Positions 35,797 to 45,108 of a DNA stretch of 64,000 bases are shown one piece after another. How positions within the stretch are numbered: position 1 is the stretch's first letter; the number at the start of each line of letters is the position of its first letter. This DNA comes from Bradyrhizobium sp. CCBAU 051011 (lineage in GTDB: Bacteria; Pseudomonadota; Alphaproteobacteria; Rhizobiales; Xanthobacteraceae): assembly GCF_009930815.1 (NCBI RefSeq), contig NZ_CP022222.1, positions 5,684,501-5,748,500 on the forward strand, written 5' to 3'. Under the pieces are notes generated by a model, which was not told the DNA's origin, made no database searches, and saw only the letters and a list, made by a program, of their open reading frames with translations. The translations under genes and the position numbers were made by a program.

Positions 35797-37038
35797 TCAT
35801 ACGATAAGGTCGACTAGGAGAAGCAGGACACTGGAAACAAGGCCCGCAAACGGTACCCATCGCGGACAAATAAACGTTCCCAATGGCGGGGCTTCATTGC
35901 CGCTTTTAATTCGGATCAGCGCGAGGTTCACGACCGTGAAAATCACGAGCGTGAAGCCGGCCGTCAGATCGGCAAGGCCCGCGAGCGGAATAGTCAGCGC
36001 AAGCACGAGAATCGCGCCGACGCCGATCGCGGTCGCCAAGAGAGGCGTGTGTGTCACCGGGTTCAGGCGCGTAAGGGCCTTCGGCAGATTGCCTTGATCG
36101 GCTAGGCCATAGATCACCCGGGCAATCATAATCATGTGCACGATGATACCGTTAAGCGTCGCTACAATGGCAATGGCGCTCATGGTAACGAGCGGCAAGC
36201 CCGTGAGCCGTTCGAAGACAAGGGCCAGGGGCGCCGAAGAGCGGGCGAGCTCCTGCGGAGGCACCGCTGTCACCGCGATCCACACAACCAATGCGTAGAT
36301 CAGCGCCGTCAAGCCCAGCGTCAGGAACAACGCGCGCGGCAAGGTACGACTCGGTTCCTTCATCTCTTCCGCAACATTCACGAGATGCTCGAAGCCGATG
36401 AAGGCAAAGACGGCTGTGAGCGCCGTTCCGGCTATTCCGATCCAGGCCCTCGTATCGCCAGTAGCAGGCCAAATCTCAGGAAGACGGGTGACAACGTCGG
36501 TTCCGTGACCGAGGCCGGCAACGATGATCAGCATGAGGCCGCCAACCTCGATGAGCGTCATGACCCCCGCGAAAGTGACAGACTGAACTGTGGCGAGACA
36601 TGCCACGACTCCCATCGCAAGCACTACCCCGGAAATTATCCACGACGCGGGGAGGGGTAGAAACACCGCAACATAGCCTGCGCTACCGACGCTGATAGCC
36701 GCGGCCGAGACGATTGCCGTCGTGACCACGAGAAGCCCGACACCGAGACTAAGCCAATCAAGCCTGAACGCGGCTTGGATGTAGGCCGCTTCGCTGGCGC
36801 TTACCGGCATGCGCGTTCCCAATTCAGCAAACGATGCCGCACTGAAAACCATGACGAATGCAGCACCCACGAAGGCAAGCGGCGCATGCATTCCGCTGCT
36901 CCCTGCCGCGAGACCGACAAGAACGTAGATGCCGGCTCCAATGGTTACGCCAAGTCCATAGAGCACCGCGTGTGTCAGCGTGAGTGAGCGAATAAGGCGC
37001 GGCGAAGCGTTCAGCGTTGCTAAAGACCCGACAGACAT
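35797..37038 (-). CDS. APC-superfamily amino acid permease
   Basis: A 413-residue transporter with eleven to twelve helices. The N-terminus SLTLTHAVLYGLGVTIGAGIY holds the APC GxxIGxGI substrate loop, and FIGFEHLVNVAEEMKEPSRT in the middle is the conserved glutamate-containing segment of helix 6-7. This type imports amino acids or amines by cation symport; the substrate is unknown. The C-terminus is short (ends LLLLVDLIV), lacking the last two helices of some relatives. ATG 37038 is divergent from the BT1/MFS gene. The Usp remnant lies downstream. Confidence 0.9.
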   Translation of the reverse strand: MSVGSLATLNASPRLIRSLTLTHAVLYGLGVTIGAGIYVLVGLAAGSSGMHAPLAFVGAAFVMVFSAASFAELGTRMPVSASEAAYIQAAFRLDWLSLGVGLLVVTTAIVSAAAISVGSAGYVAVFLPLPASWIISGVVLAMGVVACLATVQSVTFAGVMTLIEVGGLMLIIVAGLGHGTDVVTRLPEIWPATGDTRAWIGIAGTALTAVFAFIGFEHLVNVAEEMKEPSRTLPRALFLTLGLTALIYALVVWIAVTAVPPQELARSSAPLALVFERLTGLPLVTMSAIAIVATLNGIIVHMIMIARVIYGLADQGNLPKALTRLNPVTHTPLLATAIGVGAILVLALTIPLAGLADLTAGFTLVIFTVVNLALIRIKSGNEAPPLGTFICPRWVPFAGLVSSVLLLLVDLIV

Positions 37039-37241
37039 TCAGCGTTCTCCTCGTTCGGTCCAGCCGGTATGCCTCACGGAAGACAGCCGCCAAGTATGCC
37101 ATAATTCGGGAGCAAGACATCGAATATTGGCGCAAACTGCGTCCGCTCGTGTCGCGGGCGCGCGTGGCGCCGGCAGCCAAGCGGCACCGACCGGCAGGTA
37201 GCAACGCGCGTCTTCCATTACATTCTTATGCGCGAGCGTAT

Positions 37242-37255
37242 TTGATTCGCGTCAA
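37242..37255. promoter_or_regulatory. FixK/FNR-like dyad close to the BT1/MFS start
   Basis: TTGATTCGCGTCAA fits TTGA-N6-TCAA but ends only 13 bp before ATG 37269. Class II activation would start a transcript near 37290, inside the gene. It may instead act on the divergent permease, repress, or be chance. Confidence 0.4.
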
Positions 37256-37268
37256 GGAACTCATCATT

Positions 37269-38783
37269 ATGAGCCAACTCTCGGACGGGCCGCAAGCGCG
37301 AAGGTCACTGCGTGAAACGATCGTCGAGGCTGCTACGACACGGTTGCCCAGCCTCATGCGACCTATCCTCGGCTTGCGCCGAACCTACCTGCCGCTGCTG
37401 ATGGTCTATTTTGCGTATGGCGCCCTCGGCATCATCGATGTGAGCCGCGACATGTGGATCAAGGAGCATCTGACTCTCGCTCCGGCGGAGCTCGCCGCAA
37501 TAGGTGTCTGGCTCAGCTTGCCGTGGACGGTGAAAATGGTGTTCGGCCAGCTCGTCGACAGCGTTCCGATCTTCGGCTCGCAGCGGCGGTCCTACATCTT
37601 GATTGGGGCCGCTTTTACGGCCTGCGGGTTGTTTACGCTGGCCGGCACCGCCGGCGGATGGATCGCGTTCGCCCGGGCCGACCGCCTTTACATCCTCGGT
37701 ACGATGCTGATCGTGGTCGGTACCGTGATCCAGGACGTCGTTGCGGACGCGATGTCAACCGAGGTCGTCTCTCGCGTGGACATGGCTGGGAATGCCCGCG
37801 GGGAGGATGAGATCCGCACCGAGCTGGGCATGGTACAGGTCCTCGGCCGCCTTGCCCTCGGCATCGGAATTCTTGCGGTGGCCGGACTATCCGGATGGCT
37901 CGCTCAGTTCTTCGCCCGTGAAACCGTATTTCTTCTTGGCCTCGTCATTCCCGCCATCTCGGCTTTAGGCGTCCTGCTGATCCGATCGGAATCGACTGAG
38001 CGACGGCCGCTAGACTGGCGTATCCTCGGCGGCGGCATCGGCTTTGGACTTATCGTCCTTGCCGTCGCCCTCGGCGGTCTGCCGTTTGGGCAGGAGCTGG
38101 TCTTCGTCCTGTCGATGCTGGTAATTTGCACGATGTTGTTCTTCGTGACCCGCGAACTCGACGCCAAGACCAGGCGCGCCATTCTGTTCACGAGCATCAT
38201 AATCTTCGCCTTCCGTGCCACGCCATCGGTTGGAGACGGCTATTTCTGGTGGACGCTCGACGTGCTCAAGTTCGACGAGGCCTTCTACGGCAGCCTTCGT
38301 CAGACCTCGGCCATCATCGCCATTGTTGCGATGTGGACATTCAGCAAGCAACTTACGGAATATTCCGTAACCAAGGTGTTGTTCTGGATTGCCGTCGCTG
38401 GAGCGATCTTGTCGCTGCCCAACATCGGTTTGTTCTTTGGCCTCCACCATTGGACCGAGCAGACATTCGGATTCGGCGCGCGCGCTATCGCTGTCATTGA
38501 CGCCGCTGCTGCCTCGCCGTTCGCGCAGCTCAGCATGATCCCACTGCTCACGCTGATTGCGTTCTACGCGCCGGCCGGCCATCGTGCGACCTGGTTCGCC
38601 CTCATGGCCTCGCTGATGAATATGGCGCTTGTCGCAGGCCAGCTGCAGACCAAGTATCTCAATGAAGTTTTCGTCGTCCAGCGGGGCGAGTACTCGGAGC
38701 TAGGTCCGCTGTTGGTTATTGCGGCCTTGCTTGGTTTCATCCTCCCAATTGGCGCGATCCTCTTGTTCGGCCGGCGCGCGTGA
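37269..38783 (+). CDS. MFS transporter, BT1/folate-biopterin-like
   Basis: A 504-residue membrane protein with twelve helices. YLPLLMVYFAYGALGIIDVS, KEHLTLAPAELAAIGVWLSL and PWTVKMVFGQLVDSVPIFG with GSQRRSYILIGA form the BT1-type signature (a conserved PWxxKxxxGxxxD loop). DVVADAMSTEVV also fits this family, whose characterised members carry folates or biopterin; the bacterial substrate is unknown. AAGGA precedes ATG 37269 at slightly long spacing. A later Met at 37357 would skip the polar N-terminus. Confidence 0.85.
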   Translation: MSQLSDGPQARRSLRETIVEAATTRLPSLMRPILGLRRTYLPLLMVYFAYGALGIIDVSRDMWIKEHLTLAPAELAAIGVWLSLPWTVKMVFGQLVDSVPIFGSQRRSYILIGAAFTACGLFTLAGTAGGWIAFARADRLYILGTMLIVVGTVIQDVVADAMSTEVVSRVDMAGNARGEDEIRTELGMVQVLGRLALGIGILAVAGLSGWLAQFFARETVFLLGLVIPAISALGVLLIRSESTERRPLDWRILGGGIGFGLIVLAVALGGLPFGQELVFVLSMLVICTMLFFVTRELDAKTRRAILFTSIIIFAFRATPSVGDGYFWWTLDVLKFDEAFYGSLRQTSAIIAIVAMWTFSKQLTEYSVTKVLFWIAVAGAILSLPNIGLFFGLHHWTEQTFGFGARAIAVIDAAAASPFAQLSMIPLLTLIAFYAPAGHRATWFALMASLMNMALVAGQLQTKYLNEVFVVQRGEYSELGPLLVIAALLGFILPIGAILLFGRRA

Positions 38784-39402
38784 TCAACAATTGGAAGATA
38801 TTCACTGCGTTCGGGACGCAATGGAGTTGAAAGCAAGCAAGGAACTCTGTCACTTTGCGCAACACCGCCGGACGCACACAGTCAGCCTTGGGCCTCAATC
38901 TGCGGGCGGTGATGTCGGCCATGGTTTGCTCATGACAAAGCCCCATGTGACGTTCCGGCCTGATGCCATTTCGGTCAGGCGGTTGCACGTCCGGGATTTG
39001 AACCTATCGGCAACGCCGCGACGCGTTACGCCGCGACCGACGCATACACGTCAGCCACAAGGGCCTCTGAAGTGAGCGCTCTAGACACGCCCGCCCGATA
39101 TTGTAGCAAAACGCCAGTTTTCGGCCGTAGCTCAAATGGTGAGGAGTGCCTAAGCGCACGGTGAACGATCCTTCAAACAAGGTGTTCCACGGCCTGGGTC
39201 GCTATCTAATCCCCGCTTCCAAGTCCACCGACGTTTTCTAGGCCAACGCAAAAGATTGAATATCCGAATGCGTAAAAGCCCTTCAATGTCACTAGTTGGA
39301 ACATGAAGTCGAAAAAGTCCGCGACGGCATGTCGCCAAGCCCAGAACGAGGGCGTAAAGGACAAGTTGCTCGAGAACGCAGAGCATCGAGGGAGAAGTGG
39401 GT
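38784..39402. other. No recognisable gene
   Basis: About 620 bp between two convergent genes. The segment near 38981-39010 (GGGATTTGAACC) recalls a tRNA T-arm, but its stem does not pair. I see nothing else. Confidence 0.5.
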
Positions 39403-40404
39403 TTATCGAGATCTCCATTGCTCGCGAAATTGCCGTGGCGTAACACCGGCAATCCGGCGGAAGGCGCGGGTAAAGTGCGCAGGATCCGCGTAGCCCGAAG
39501 AGAACGCGACCTCGATAACCTTGAAATCTGTGTCTCGTAACAGCTTGCTGGCGTTCTCAAACCGGACGGTATCGAGCAGGTCTGAATATGTAAGGCCGGC
39601 GTGAGCGAGTTTGCGTTGAAAGCTTCGCGTACTGACGCCGGCCATTTCCGCGATTTCAGCGAGAACTGGGGGTCCTTCGTCCAGGTAGGATGGCAGCATC
39701 AACTTGAGTGTTTCGATGATTTCATAGCCGGAATGGTCGACCTCATCGCTCTGCAGACGCGGAAGACTTTCGTTTGCGCGGTTGGGGAGGGCCAGCAACG
39801 AGATTGGCACATCGATCCATGATGCCTCTTGGCCCGATAGGAATCGTGAGTTTGGCCAGAACGACTGACACGCAGGACTCGGCGTGTAGCGAGCTTCAAA
39901 GGCGATAGTTGCCGGAGCCCAGTCGGGGCCGGCGAATTGTCGGACGATGTGTATCGGAAAAATGTTCTGGAGCCACTGTGAATGCTCGAGATGCTGAAGC
40001 CCTTTGGTTCCGGCGAGCCTGCTGCAAATCCTCACGTGATCGTCGTGGCGCTCAAGCCAGTTACTCAAGTTTGAGTCCTCGAGCGACGCCCATTTGCAGG
40101 CGTGCTGCAGCGCGACAAGCAGCGTCGGGGAATGGCCAATTAGATTCCGGGTTTTTTCGCTCAGGTGCCAAAAATGTATCTGCTGAGACGCGTGGAATCC
40201 GAAATCCACAATGCCTTGCGATCTTTGGGCGAATTCCGCGAAGTCGATTGCAGGCAATATTGGGACGTAATGATTGGCCTTTTCTTCCAACGACGTCGGT
40301 AGGCGAAACTTTCCCAGGAGCGAAGCCGTTGGTGCTCCAAGACCATTTAGAATGTCCACGAAAGGACTAAGGTGTTGGCAACGCGTTAAATGAATCTTGG
40401 CCAT
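39403..40404 (-). CDS. AraC-family transcriptional regulator
   Basis: A 333-residue regulator. The N-terminal 180 residues match the arabinose-binding-like domain of OruR/ArgR-type AraC proteins (ILPAIDFAEFAQRSQGIVDF, FGFHASQQIHFWHL). The C-terminal double HTH has IAEMAGVSTRSFQRKLAHAG and VIEVAFSSGYADPAHFTRAF with RIAGVTPRQFREQ. Effector and targets are unknown. ATG 40404 (MAKIHLTR) is taken; the Met 12 bp upstream is equally possible, as neither has a ribosome site. A second AraC-type HTH gene is divergent at 40635. Confidence 0.88.
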   Translation of the reverse strand: MAKIHLTRCQHLSPFVDILNGLGAPTASLLGKFRLPTSLEEKANHYVPILPAIDFAEFAQRSQGIVDFGFHASQQIHFWHLSEKTRNLIGHSPTLLVALQHACKWASLEDSNLSNWLERHDDHVRICSRLAGTKGLQHLEHSQWLQNIFPIHIVRQFAGPDWAPATIAFEARYTPSPACQSFWPNSRFLSGQEASWIDVPISLLALPNRANESLPRLQSDEVDHSGYEIIETLKLMLPSYLDEGPPVLAEIAEMAGVSTRSFQRKLAHAGLTYSDLLDTVRFENASKLLRDTDFKVIEVAFSSGYADPAHFTRAFRRIAGVTPRQFREQWRSR

Positions 40405-40634
40405 TGGTACGCACATCGACGACGAACTTGAGAAGCTTACATAAAAGATCAATCGAAAGGCAATTTAGCCTAACCGGCTGACCGGGATCGCTGCTGAATG
40501 CTCGCAGAGGTTGGCCTAGCTAGGGCTTGCTTGTCTAGTCGTGGATTCAAGCCGGCCGCTATCAGTGGAAGGTAGTGATCCACCTTTACGGACGGCGCCC
40601 GCTCGCTTCCATTTGACGAAAATTTTGGCGGCTG

Positions 40635-41108
40635 ATGGCCAGATTGGCCTCCGAAATGCCTGTAGCCTCGAAGATCGATTTTCTATCGAGGGAGGATGGG
40701 CTTCACGCCTCACATCAACCGATGAGAGCTGTCCGGTTGCCTTCAGCCCAAGCTGCCCGCGCCGCGATGGTCGCCTCGCTGCGACACGGTGACGCAACTC
40801 TCGATGGTACCGCTCGCGCCCTCCAGGTCAGCGCGCGCACCTTGCAGCGGCATCTCGGTCGCATGGGCACAAGCCACAGCGAATTGCTTGCAGAGGTTCG
40901 CCTGGACATCGCGTGCCGCCTGTTGGCGGATTCAGGCAAGCGCCTGTCGGATATCGCCAAAATCCTCGGCTATGCCAACGCAAGCAGCTTTAGCCGCTCT
41001 TTCGCGCGTTTGATGAAAATTCAACCCATTTTTTACCGGCGGCTGCAACTTGCCCGTAAGCAGGAGATAACGCGCCCTCGCGGTCGGCCTCACGCGATCG
41101 TCCGCTGA
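40635..41108 (+). CDS. AraC-type HTH protein, N-terminally short
   Basis: A 157-residue protein consisting of a short unrecognised N-terminal part and a complete AraC double HTH (LDGTARALQVSARTLQRHLG, LSDIAKILGYANASSFSRSF, ARLMKIQPIFYRR). The usual sensor domain is missing and ribosome-site evidence for ATG 40635 is weak, so this may be the remainder of a larger regulator. The last HTH residues diverge (IQPIFYRR for the family GxTPxxYR). Two 14-bp direct repeats lie just downstream. Confidence 0.62.
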   Translation: MARLASEMPVASKIDFLSREDGLHASHQPMRAVRLPSAQAARAAMVASLRHGDATLDGTARALQVSARTLQRHLGRMGTSHSELLAEVRLDIACRLLADSGKRLSDIAKILGYANASSFSRSFARLMKIQPIFYRRLQLARKQEITRPRGRPHAIVR

Positions 41109-41121
41109 GCTATTCACGACG

Positions 41122-41167
41122 ATTGGCGCGAAATGGCAAGACGCGCGATCTGAATTGGCGCGAAATG
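41122..41167 (+). repeat. Pair of 14-bp direct repeats, possible regulator binding site
   Basis: ATTGGCGCGAAATG occurs at 41122-41135 and 41154-41167, 32 bp apart from start to start (three helical turns). They lie between the AraC-type HTH gene and the secreted-protein gene at 41309. AraC proteins often bind such in-phase direct repeats. Confidence 0.6.
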
Positions 41168-41308
41168 CTTAGCGAAGGTGTTTGCCAGGATTGCCGGGGT
41201 TCTGAAGGAGCCATCTGTTTGTTGACGGCGGGGGCGATGCGCTGGGCGCTTCTAAAAGCCACGCGAGCCGGCCGAAGAGAAACAACGCATTTCAGGGAGA
41301 GAAAAACC

Positions 41309-41977
41309 ATGATACTTCGCGCTGCTCTGATCGCATTTTGCGCCTGCGGATTGATGGCCTACCCGCAGGACCTTTCTGCTCAATCGGCATCCGAACAAAG
41401 GCCGCACGTGCCGCTTGAGAAGTCTATCGGGCAGGCAAAACCGGAAGTCGTACCGTCTCTCTTCGTCCTCAACTCGCGCGGTGCGAGCTTGAAGGACGGC
41501 AAACTTGTGCTCACCGGAATTTCGCCGAATGCGATCGTGTTTGCCGATCGGCCCGTCCGTGCCGCCGGCCATGATCTCACGACGCGAATTGTCGAGGATT
41601 GGGGCAACGGCAGCGACAATTTCGCGAAAGACCCTCCAAACGCCACGGTTTCCGGATTCAAGAAAGACGGATCATCGGTGCTCGACGCGGTTGTCGTGCT
41701 GAAGTCGCCCAAGCTTGAAGGCGACAAGCTGACTTTCGATGTCGACATACTCGAAGGCGATCTTGCGGGAGCCGATGGACCGGCTTCGGTCTTTATCGAC
41801 ATCATTGGCCGCCCGTTCACACCGCTGTCCTTTGCCGGCGTCGCCCGCCGGACAGCGTGGCGCGGTGCTTTCTACCGAGGCGCTGCCTTTGCGGGAGCGG
41901 CCGCCGTGGCCGGAGCCGCAGCCTATCCGTACTACGCTCCCCGGTGCGGATACTACCCCTATCCGCCTTGCTACTGA
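41309..41977 (+). CDS. Secreted protein of unknown function
   Basis: A 222-residue exported protein. A signal peptide (ILRAALIAFCACGLMAYPQDLSA) precedes a beta-rich domain with PSLFVLNSRGASLKDGKLVL, LTGISPNAIVFADRPVRAAG and VLKSPKLEGDKLTFDVDILE, followed by an Ala/Tyr/Pro-rich tail (AAYPYYAPRCGYYPYPPCY) with two Cys. Similar proteins are common in Bradyrhizobium, but no role is known to me. GGGAGA precedes ATG 41309; the frame is open upstream but lacks signal features there. Confidence 0.75.
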   Translation: MILRAALIAFCACGLMAYPQDLSAQSASEQRPHVPLEKSIGQAKPEVVPSLFVLNSRGASLKDGKLVLTGISPNAIVFADRPVRAAGHDLTTRIVEDWGNGSDNFAKDPPNATVSGFKKDGSSVLDAVVVLKSPKLEGDKLTFDVDILEGDLAGADGPASVFIDIIGRPFTPLSFAGVARRTAWRGAFYRGAAFAGAAAVAGAAAYPYYAPRCGYYPYPPCY

Positions 41978-42088
41978 GTACGAGACCAGCCGCACTACAG
42001 CCGCTTCGTAAGCAGACTTTGCTGAACGTGAGAGGTCGCGCAAGACAGGCGCGGCCTGAGCTAAACACATAAGTTGGTAGGAGGGAGC

Positions 42089-42397
42089 ATGCGACGAACA
42101 GCCGTCATTGCAGCGTCACTAAGCCTCGCGATTATTCAATCGGCGCATGCACAGACTGATCTGAGCGCTTATGCCGACGCTGACGGCTATCTCGATGTTC
42201 AGAAACTGACATGTGCACAGTTGGCCGGGACGTGGCAGGGAGACGCCGATCTTCTCACTGCCTGGTACAGCGGCTGGTATAACGGCCTCGCACGCAAGCA
42301 CTACCTTGACATTAAGAAGTCACGGCAAGCCGAGCACGAAGTGATTCAACATTGCAAGGCCCATCCTGACCAGCCACTTTCCCGACGATCGTTTTGA
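42089..42397 (+). CDS. HdeA/HdeB-family periplasmic acid-stress chaperone
   Basis: A 102-residue exported protein: signal peptide MRRTAVIAASLSLAIIQSAHA, then a short helical domain with LTCAQLAGTWQGDADLLTAW (Cys 42) and EHEVIQHCKAHPD (Cys 89), the disulfide pair of HdeA/HdeB. These proteins unfold at low pH and bind aggregating periplasmic clients. AGGAGGG lies before ATG 42089. It stands in a plus-strand series of envelope genes. Confidence 0.85.
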   Translation: MRRTAVIAASLSLAIIQSAHAQTDLSAYADADGYLDVQKLTCAQLAGTWQGDADLLTAWYSGWYNGLARKHYLDIKKSRQAEHEVIQHCKAHPDQPLSRRSF

Positions 42398-42430
42398 AGG
42401 CGTTTCAATAAGCGCACCATGGAGATAACA

Positions 42431-43858
42431 ATGAAGATTACCCGTCGATCCCTTGCATTTGGTGGAATGGGGCTGCTGGCAGGCGCGGCCGCAACACGAT
42501 CAGCTCTAGCCCAGGATTCCTTTTTTGGAGTGGGGGAAGGCCTGGAGGACTTCTGGATTGCAAGCGATGCCTACATCTTCGGCTACCCGTTAGTTACGAT
42601 GGAGATGACCCGCCGGATCATTACTAACGTCGCCGAACCCGTGGGCACGCGAGGGCCGATGGGCCAGATCATCAAGCTGCGCCAATATCCGGACGCATCT
42701 TTCCGGGATGTCACGGCGCCGAACGCGGACACTCTCTACACGACTTCCTTCTTCGACGTGGGGAAAGAACCATGGGTTCTCAGCATCCCTGACATGAAGG
42801 GTCGCTATTTCTTGATGCCAATGCTGGACGGCTGGACGACGGTGTTCCAGGTTCCGGGAAAGCGCACCACCGGCACCGGTGCGCAGACCTATGCCATCAC
42901 TGGACCCGGGTGGAAGGGCACGCTGCCGGCTGGCGTAAAGGAGTACAAGTCGCCTACCAACATCGTCTGGCTGCTCGGGCGCATCTATTGCACCGGCACC
43001 CCGGAGGACTATGCCGCCGTTCACAAGCTGCAGGACGAGTGCAAGCTTGTTCCGCTCAGTGCTTATGGCAAGGCGTACACGCCGCCGCCAGGAAAGGTCG
43101 ATTCTTCGATCGACATGAAGACGGCGGTCCGCGAACAGGTCAATCGCATGGACGCAGTGTCGTATTTCAAGCTGCTGTGCGAGCTCATGAAGGCCAATCC
43201 GCCTTACGCGGCGGACGCGCCCCAGTTGGCCAAGTTTGCCCGCATCGGCATCGTCCCCGGGCAGGATTTCGATGAGAGCAAGCTGAAGGCGGACTTCCTG
43301 AAGCGTTTGCCGGAACTCTCCGTCGACAGGATCATGCTCCAGTTCAGGATCAACAAGGCCATCAAGGACGAGAACGGCTTTGCCTTCACGACGAAAGGCG
43401 GAATCTACGGCACGGACTATCTGATGCGGGCGCTCATCACCGCGATCGGACTCGGCTGCAACCGTCCGCAGGACGCGGTCTACCCGACCTCGGAAAAGGA
43501 TGCGGAGGGCCACAAGTACAATGGCGCAAACAAGTACGTCATGCGGTTTCCCAAAGGCCACCTGCCGCCCGCGGAGGGATTTTGGTCGCTCACGATGTAC
43601 GACAGTGGCTACTTCTTCGTGAGCAATCCGCTCAACCGCTACTCGATCAGCGCGCGGCAAGAACTGAAGGAAAATCCGGACGGCTCGACCGATCTCTACA
43701 TTCAGAAGGACTCCCCCGGCAAAGACAAGGAGTCGAACTGGCTTCCGGCGCCTGCGGGAGATTTTGTACTCATGCTGCGCATGTATTGGCCGCAGGAGAC
43801 GGACCCGTCGATCATCAACGGCACATGGACGGTACCCGGCGCCAGGAAGGTAGTTTGA
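42431..43858 (+). CDS. DUF1254/DUF1214 periplasmic protein with Tat-like signal
   Basis: A 475-residue protein. MKITRRSLAFGGMGLLAGAA is a twin-arginine-type signal. The N-terminal DUF1254 domain has DAYIFGYPLVTMEMTRRI and APNADTLYTTSFFDV (conserved PNxDTLY), and the C-terminal DUF1214 domain has PPAEGFWSLTMYDSGYFFVS, SISARQELKENPDGSTDLYI and LRMYWPQE. The function of this common periplasmic family is unsettled. GGAGA precedes ATG 42431. A fragment of a relative lies at 21943-22304. A strong hairpin follows the stop. Confidence 0.92.
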   Translation: MKITRRSLAFGGMGLLAGAAATRSALAQDSFFGVGEGLEDFWIASDAYIFGYPLVTMEMTRRIITNVAEPVGTRGPMGQIIKLRQYPDASFRDVTAPNADTLYTTSFFDVGKEPWVLSIPDMKGRYFLMPMLDGWTTVFQVPGKRTTGTGAQTYAITGPGWKGTLPAGVKEYKSPTNIVWLLGRIYCTGTPEDYAAVHKLQDECKLVPLSAYGKAYTPPPGKVDSSIDMKTAVREQVNRMDAVSYFKLLCELMKANPPYAADAPQLAKFARIGIVPGQDFDESKLKADFLKRLPELSVDRIMLQFRINKAIKDENGFAFTTKGGIYGTDYLMRALITAIGLGCNRPQDAVYPTSEKDAEGHKYNGANKYVMRFPKGHLPPAEGFWSLTMYDSGYFFVSNPLNRYSISARQELKENPDGSTDLYIQKDSPGKDKESNWLPAPAGDFVLMLRMYWPQETDPSIINGTWTVPGARKVV

Positions 43859-43870
43859 GAGCTTGAGCTT

Positions 43871-43899
43871 CATGCCGGCCCCGGGCAAGGGCCGGCATG
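43871..43899 (+). terminator. Strong hairpin after the DUF1254 gene
   Basis: CATGCCGGCCC and GGGCCGGCATG form a perfect 11-bp stem around a 7-base loop, 12 bp after the stop. There is no T-run, so it may act with Rho or as an RNA stabiliser. Confidence 0.6.
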
Positions 43900-43981
43900 A
43901 GCCAGAGGGTTATTCGTTTCGTCACCGCCGCGAAGTTGGGTGAACTGTCATGCGGCGGCGGTTGCGCGATAGGCTCAAAAC

Positions 43982-45082
43982 ATGGGGAAGAGTGTGGTGC
44001 ACCTTGTTGATTACCAGACCGAGGCAAGGACCAATTGTGGATTAAGTGGCGCACTCCTACTCACGATTTCGGTCGCCGTGGCGATGGCCTTGTCGACCCT
44101 CCCATCTGTAACTGTCTATGCCGACGAAGGTGGTGTTTCATATTGGCTCCCGGGACGCTTCGGCAGCCTCGCAGCGACCCCTCAGGTACCAGGCTGGTCG
44201 ATGGCCGAGGTTTACTATCACACTAGTGTAGGCGCCTTTGGCGCTACAGCGGCCGCCAGGGAAATCCACGTTGGCAGAATCCCTGCCACAATAAATGTCG
44301 ATCTGAACCTGCGACTCAATGCGCAAGCGGACCTTGTCCTTCTCAATCCCACCTATACGTTCGCAACGCCGGTGTTGGGCGGACAGCTTGCCATCGGCGT
44401 GACTGGTCTATTCGGGCGGTCGAGCGCAAATCTGGATGGAACGCTGACGGCGGCCGTCGGACCGCTGGCGGTGACGCGCACGGGCAGTTTCGGTGATTCG
44501 ATCACATCGGTCGGCGACCTCTACCCGCAGGCGACGCTCAAGTGGAACGCCGGTGTGCACAATTTCATGACCTACGTGACGGGAGACATTCCTGTTGGGG
44601 CGTACAGTCCGAACCGCCTTGCCAATCTCGGTATCGGTCACGCGGCGCTCGATGCAGGCGGCGGCTACACCTACTTCAATCCGCAAGCAGGGCATGAGTT
44701 TTCTGCGGTCGCAGGGTTTACCTACAACTTCAAGAATCAAGATACGCAGTATCAGAACGGCATCGACTTCCATGTTGATTGGGGCGCTTCCCAATTTTTG
44801 TCCAAGCAGATTTTCGTTGGCCTTGTCGGTTATGCCTATCAACAGGTCACCGATGACTATGGCCAGCACCCGGCTCTCGGCGGCTTTCGCTCTCGGGTGC
44901 TAGGTGTCGGCCCTCAGATCGGCTTCCTATTCCCCGTGGGCGACATGCAGGGTTACCTGAACCTCAAAGGATATGGTGAATTTGCTGCAGAAAATCGTCC
45001 CGCCGGTTGGAATACGTGGCTGACCTTTTCGGTTTCTCCGATGGCGCCCACCACCGTGGCGTCAACTCGGCGATTAAAATAG
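43982..45082 (+). CDS. SphA/MetA-type outer-membrane transporter
   Basis: A 366-residue beta-barrel-like protein of the phenol MetA/SphA family. After a long polar start, the signal helix is LSGALLLTISVAVAMALSTL, cleaved near VYADEGG. The mature part has ADEGGVSYWLPGRFGSLAAT and many amphipathic strands, with FSAVAGFTYNFKNQDTQYQN and GVGPQIGFLFPVGDMQGYLN late. Members are linked with uptake of aromatic compounds. No aromatic pathway genes are adjacent. Confidence 0.85.
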   Translation: MGKSVVHLVDYQTEARTNCGLSGALLLTISVAVAMALSTLPSVTVYADEGGVSYWLPGRFGSLAATPQVPGWSMAEVYYHTSVGAFGATAAAREIHVGRIPATINVDLNLRLNAQADLVLLNPTYTFATPVLGGQLAIGVTGLFGRSSANLDGTLTAAVGPLAVTRTGSFGDSITSVGDLYPQATLKWNAGVHNFMTYVTGDIPVGAYSPNRLANLGIGHAALDAGGGYTYFNPQAGHEFSAVAGFTYNFKNQDTQYQNGIDFHVDWGASQFLSKQIFVGLVGYAYQQVTDDYGQHPALGGFRSRVLGVGPQIGFLFPVGDMQGYLNLKGYGEFAAENRPAGWNTWLTFSVSPMAPTTVASTRRLK

Positions 45083-45108
45083 TCACGCGGCCAGGGCGCA
45101 CGTAGCCA

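Noticed and set aside
38981-39010. A tRNA-like T-arm sequence (GGGATTTGAACC)
   Set aside because: The flanking bases do not form a T stem, and no anticodon arm or acceptor stem can be drawn.
42590-43888. A 432-codon frame on the minus strand
   Set aside because: Antisense to the DUF1254 gene, with shadow-like composition.
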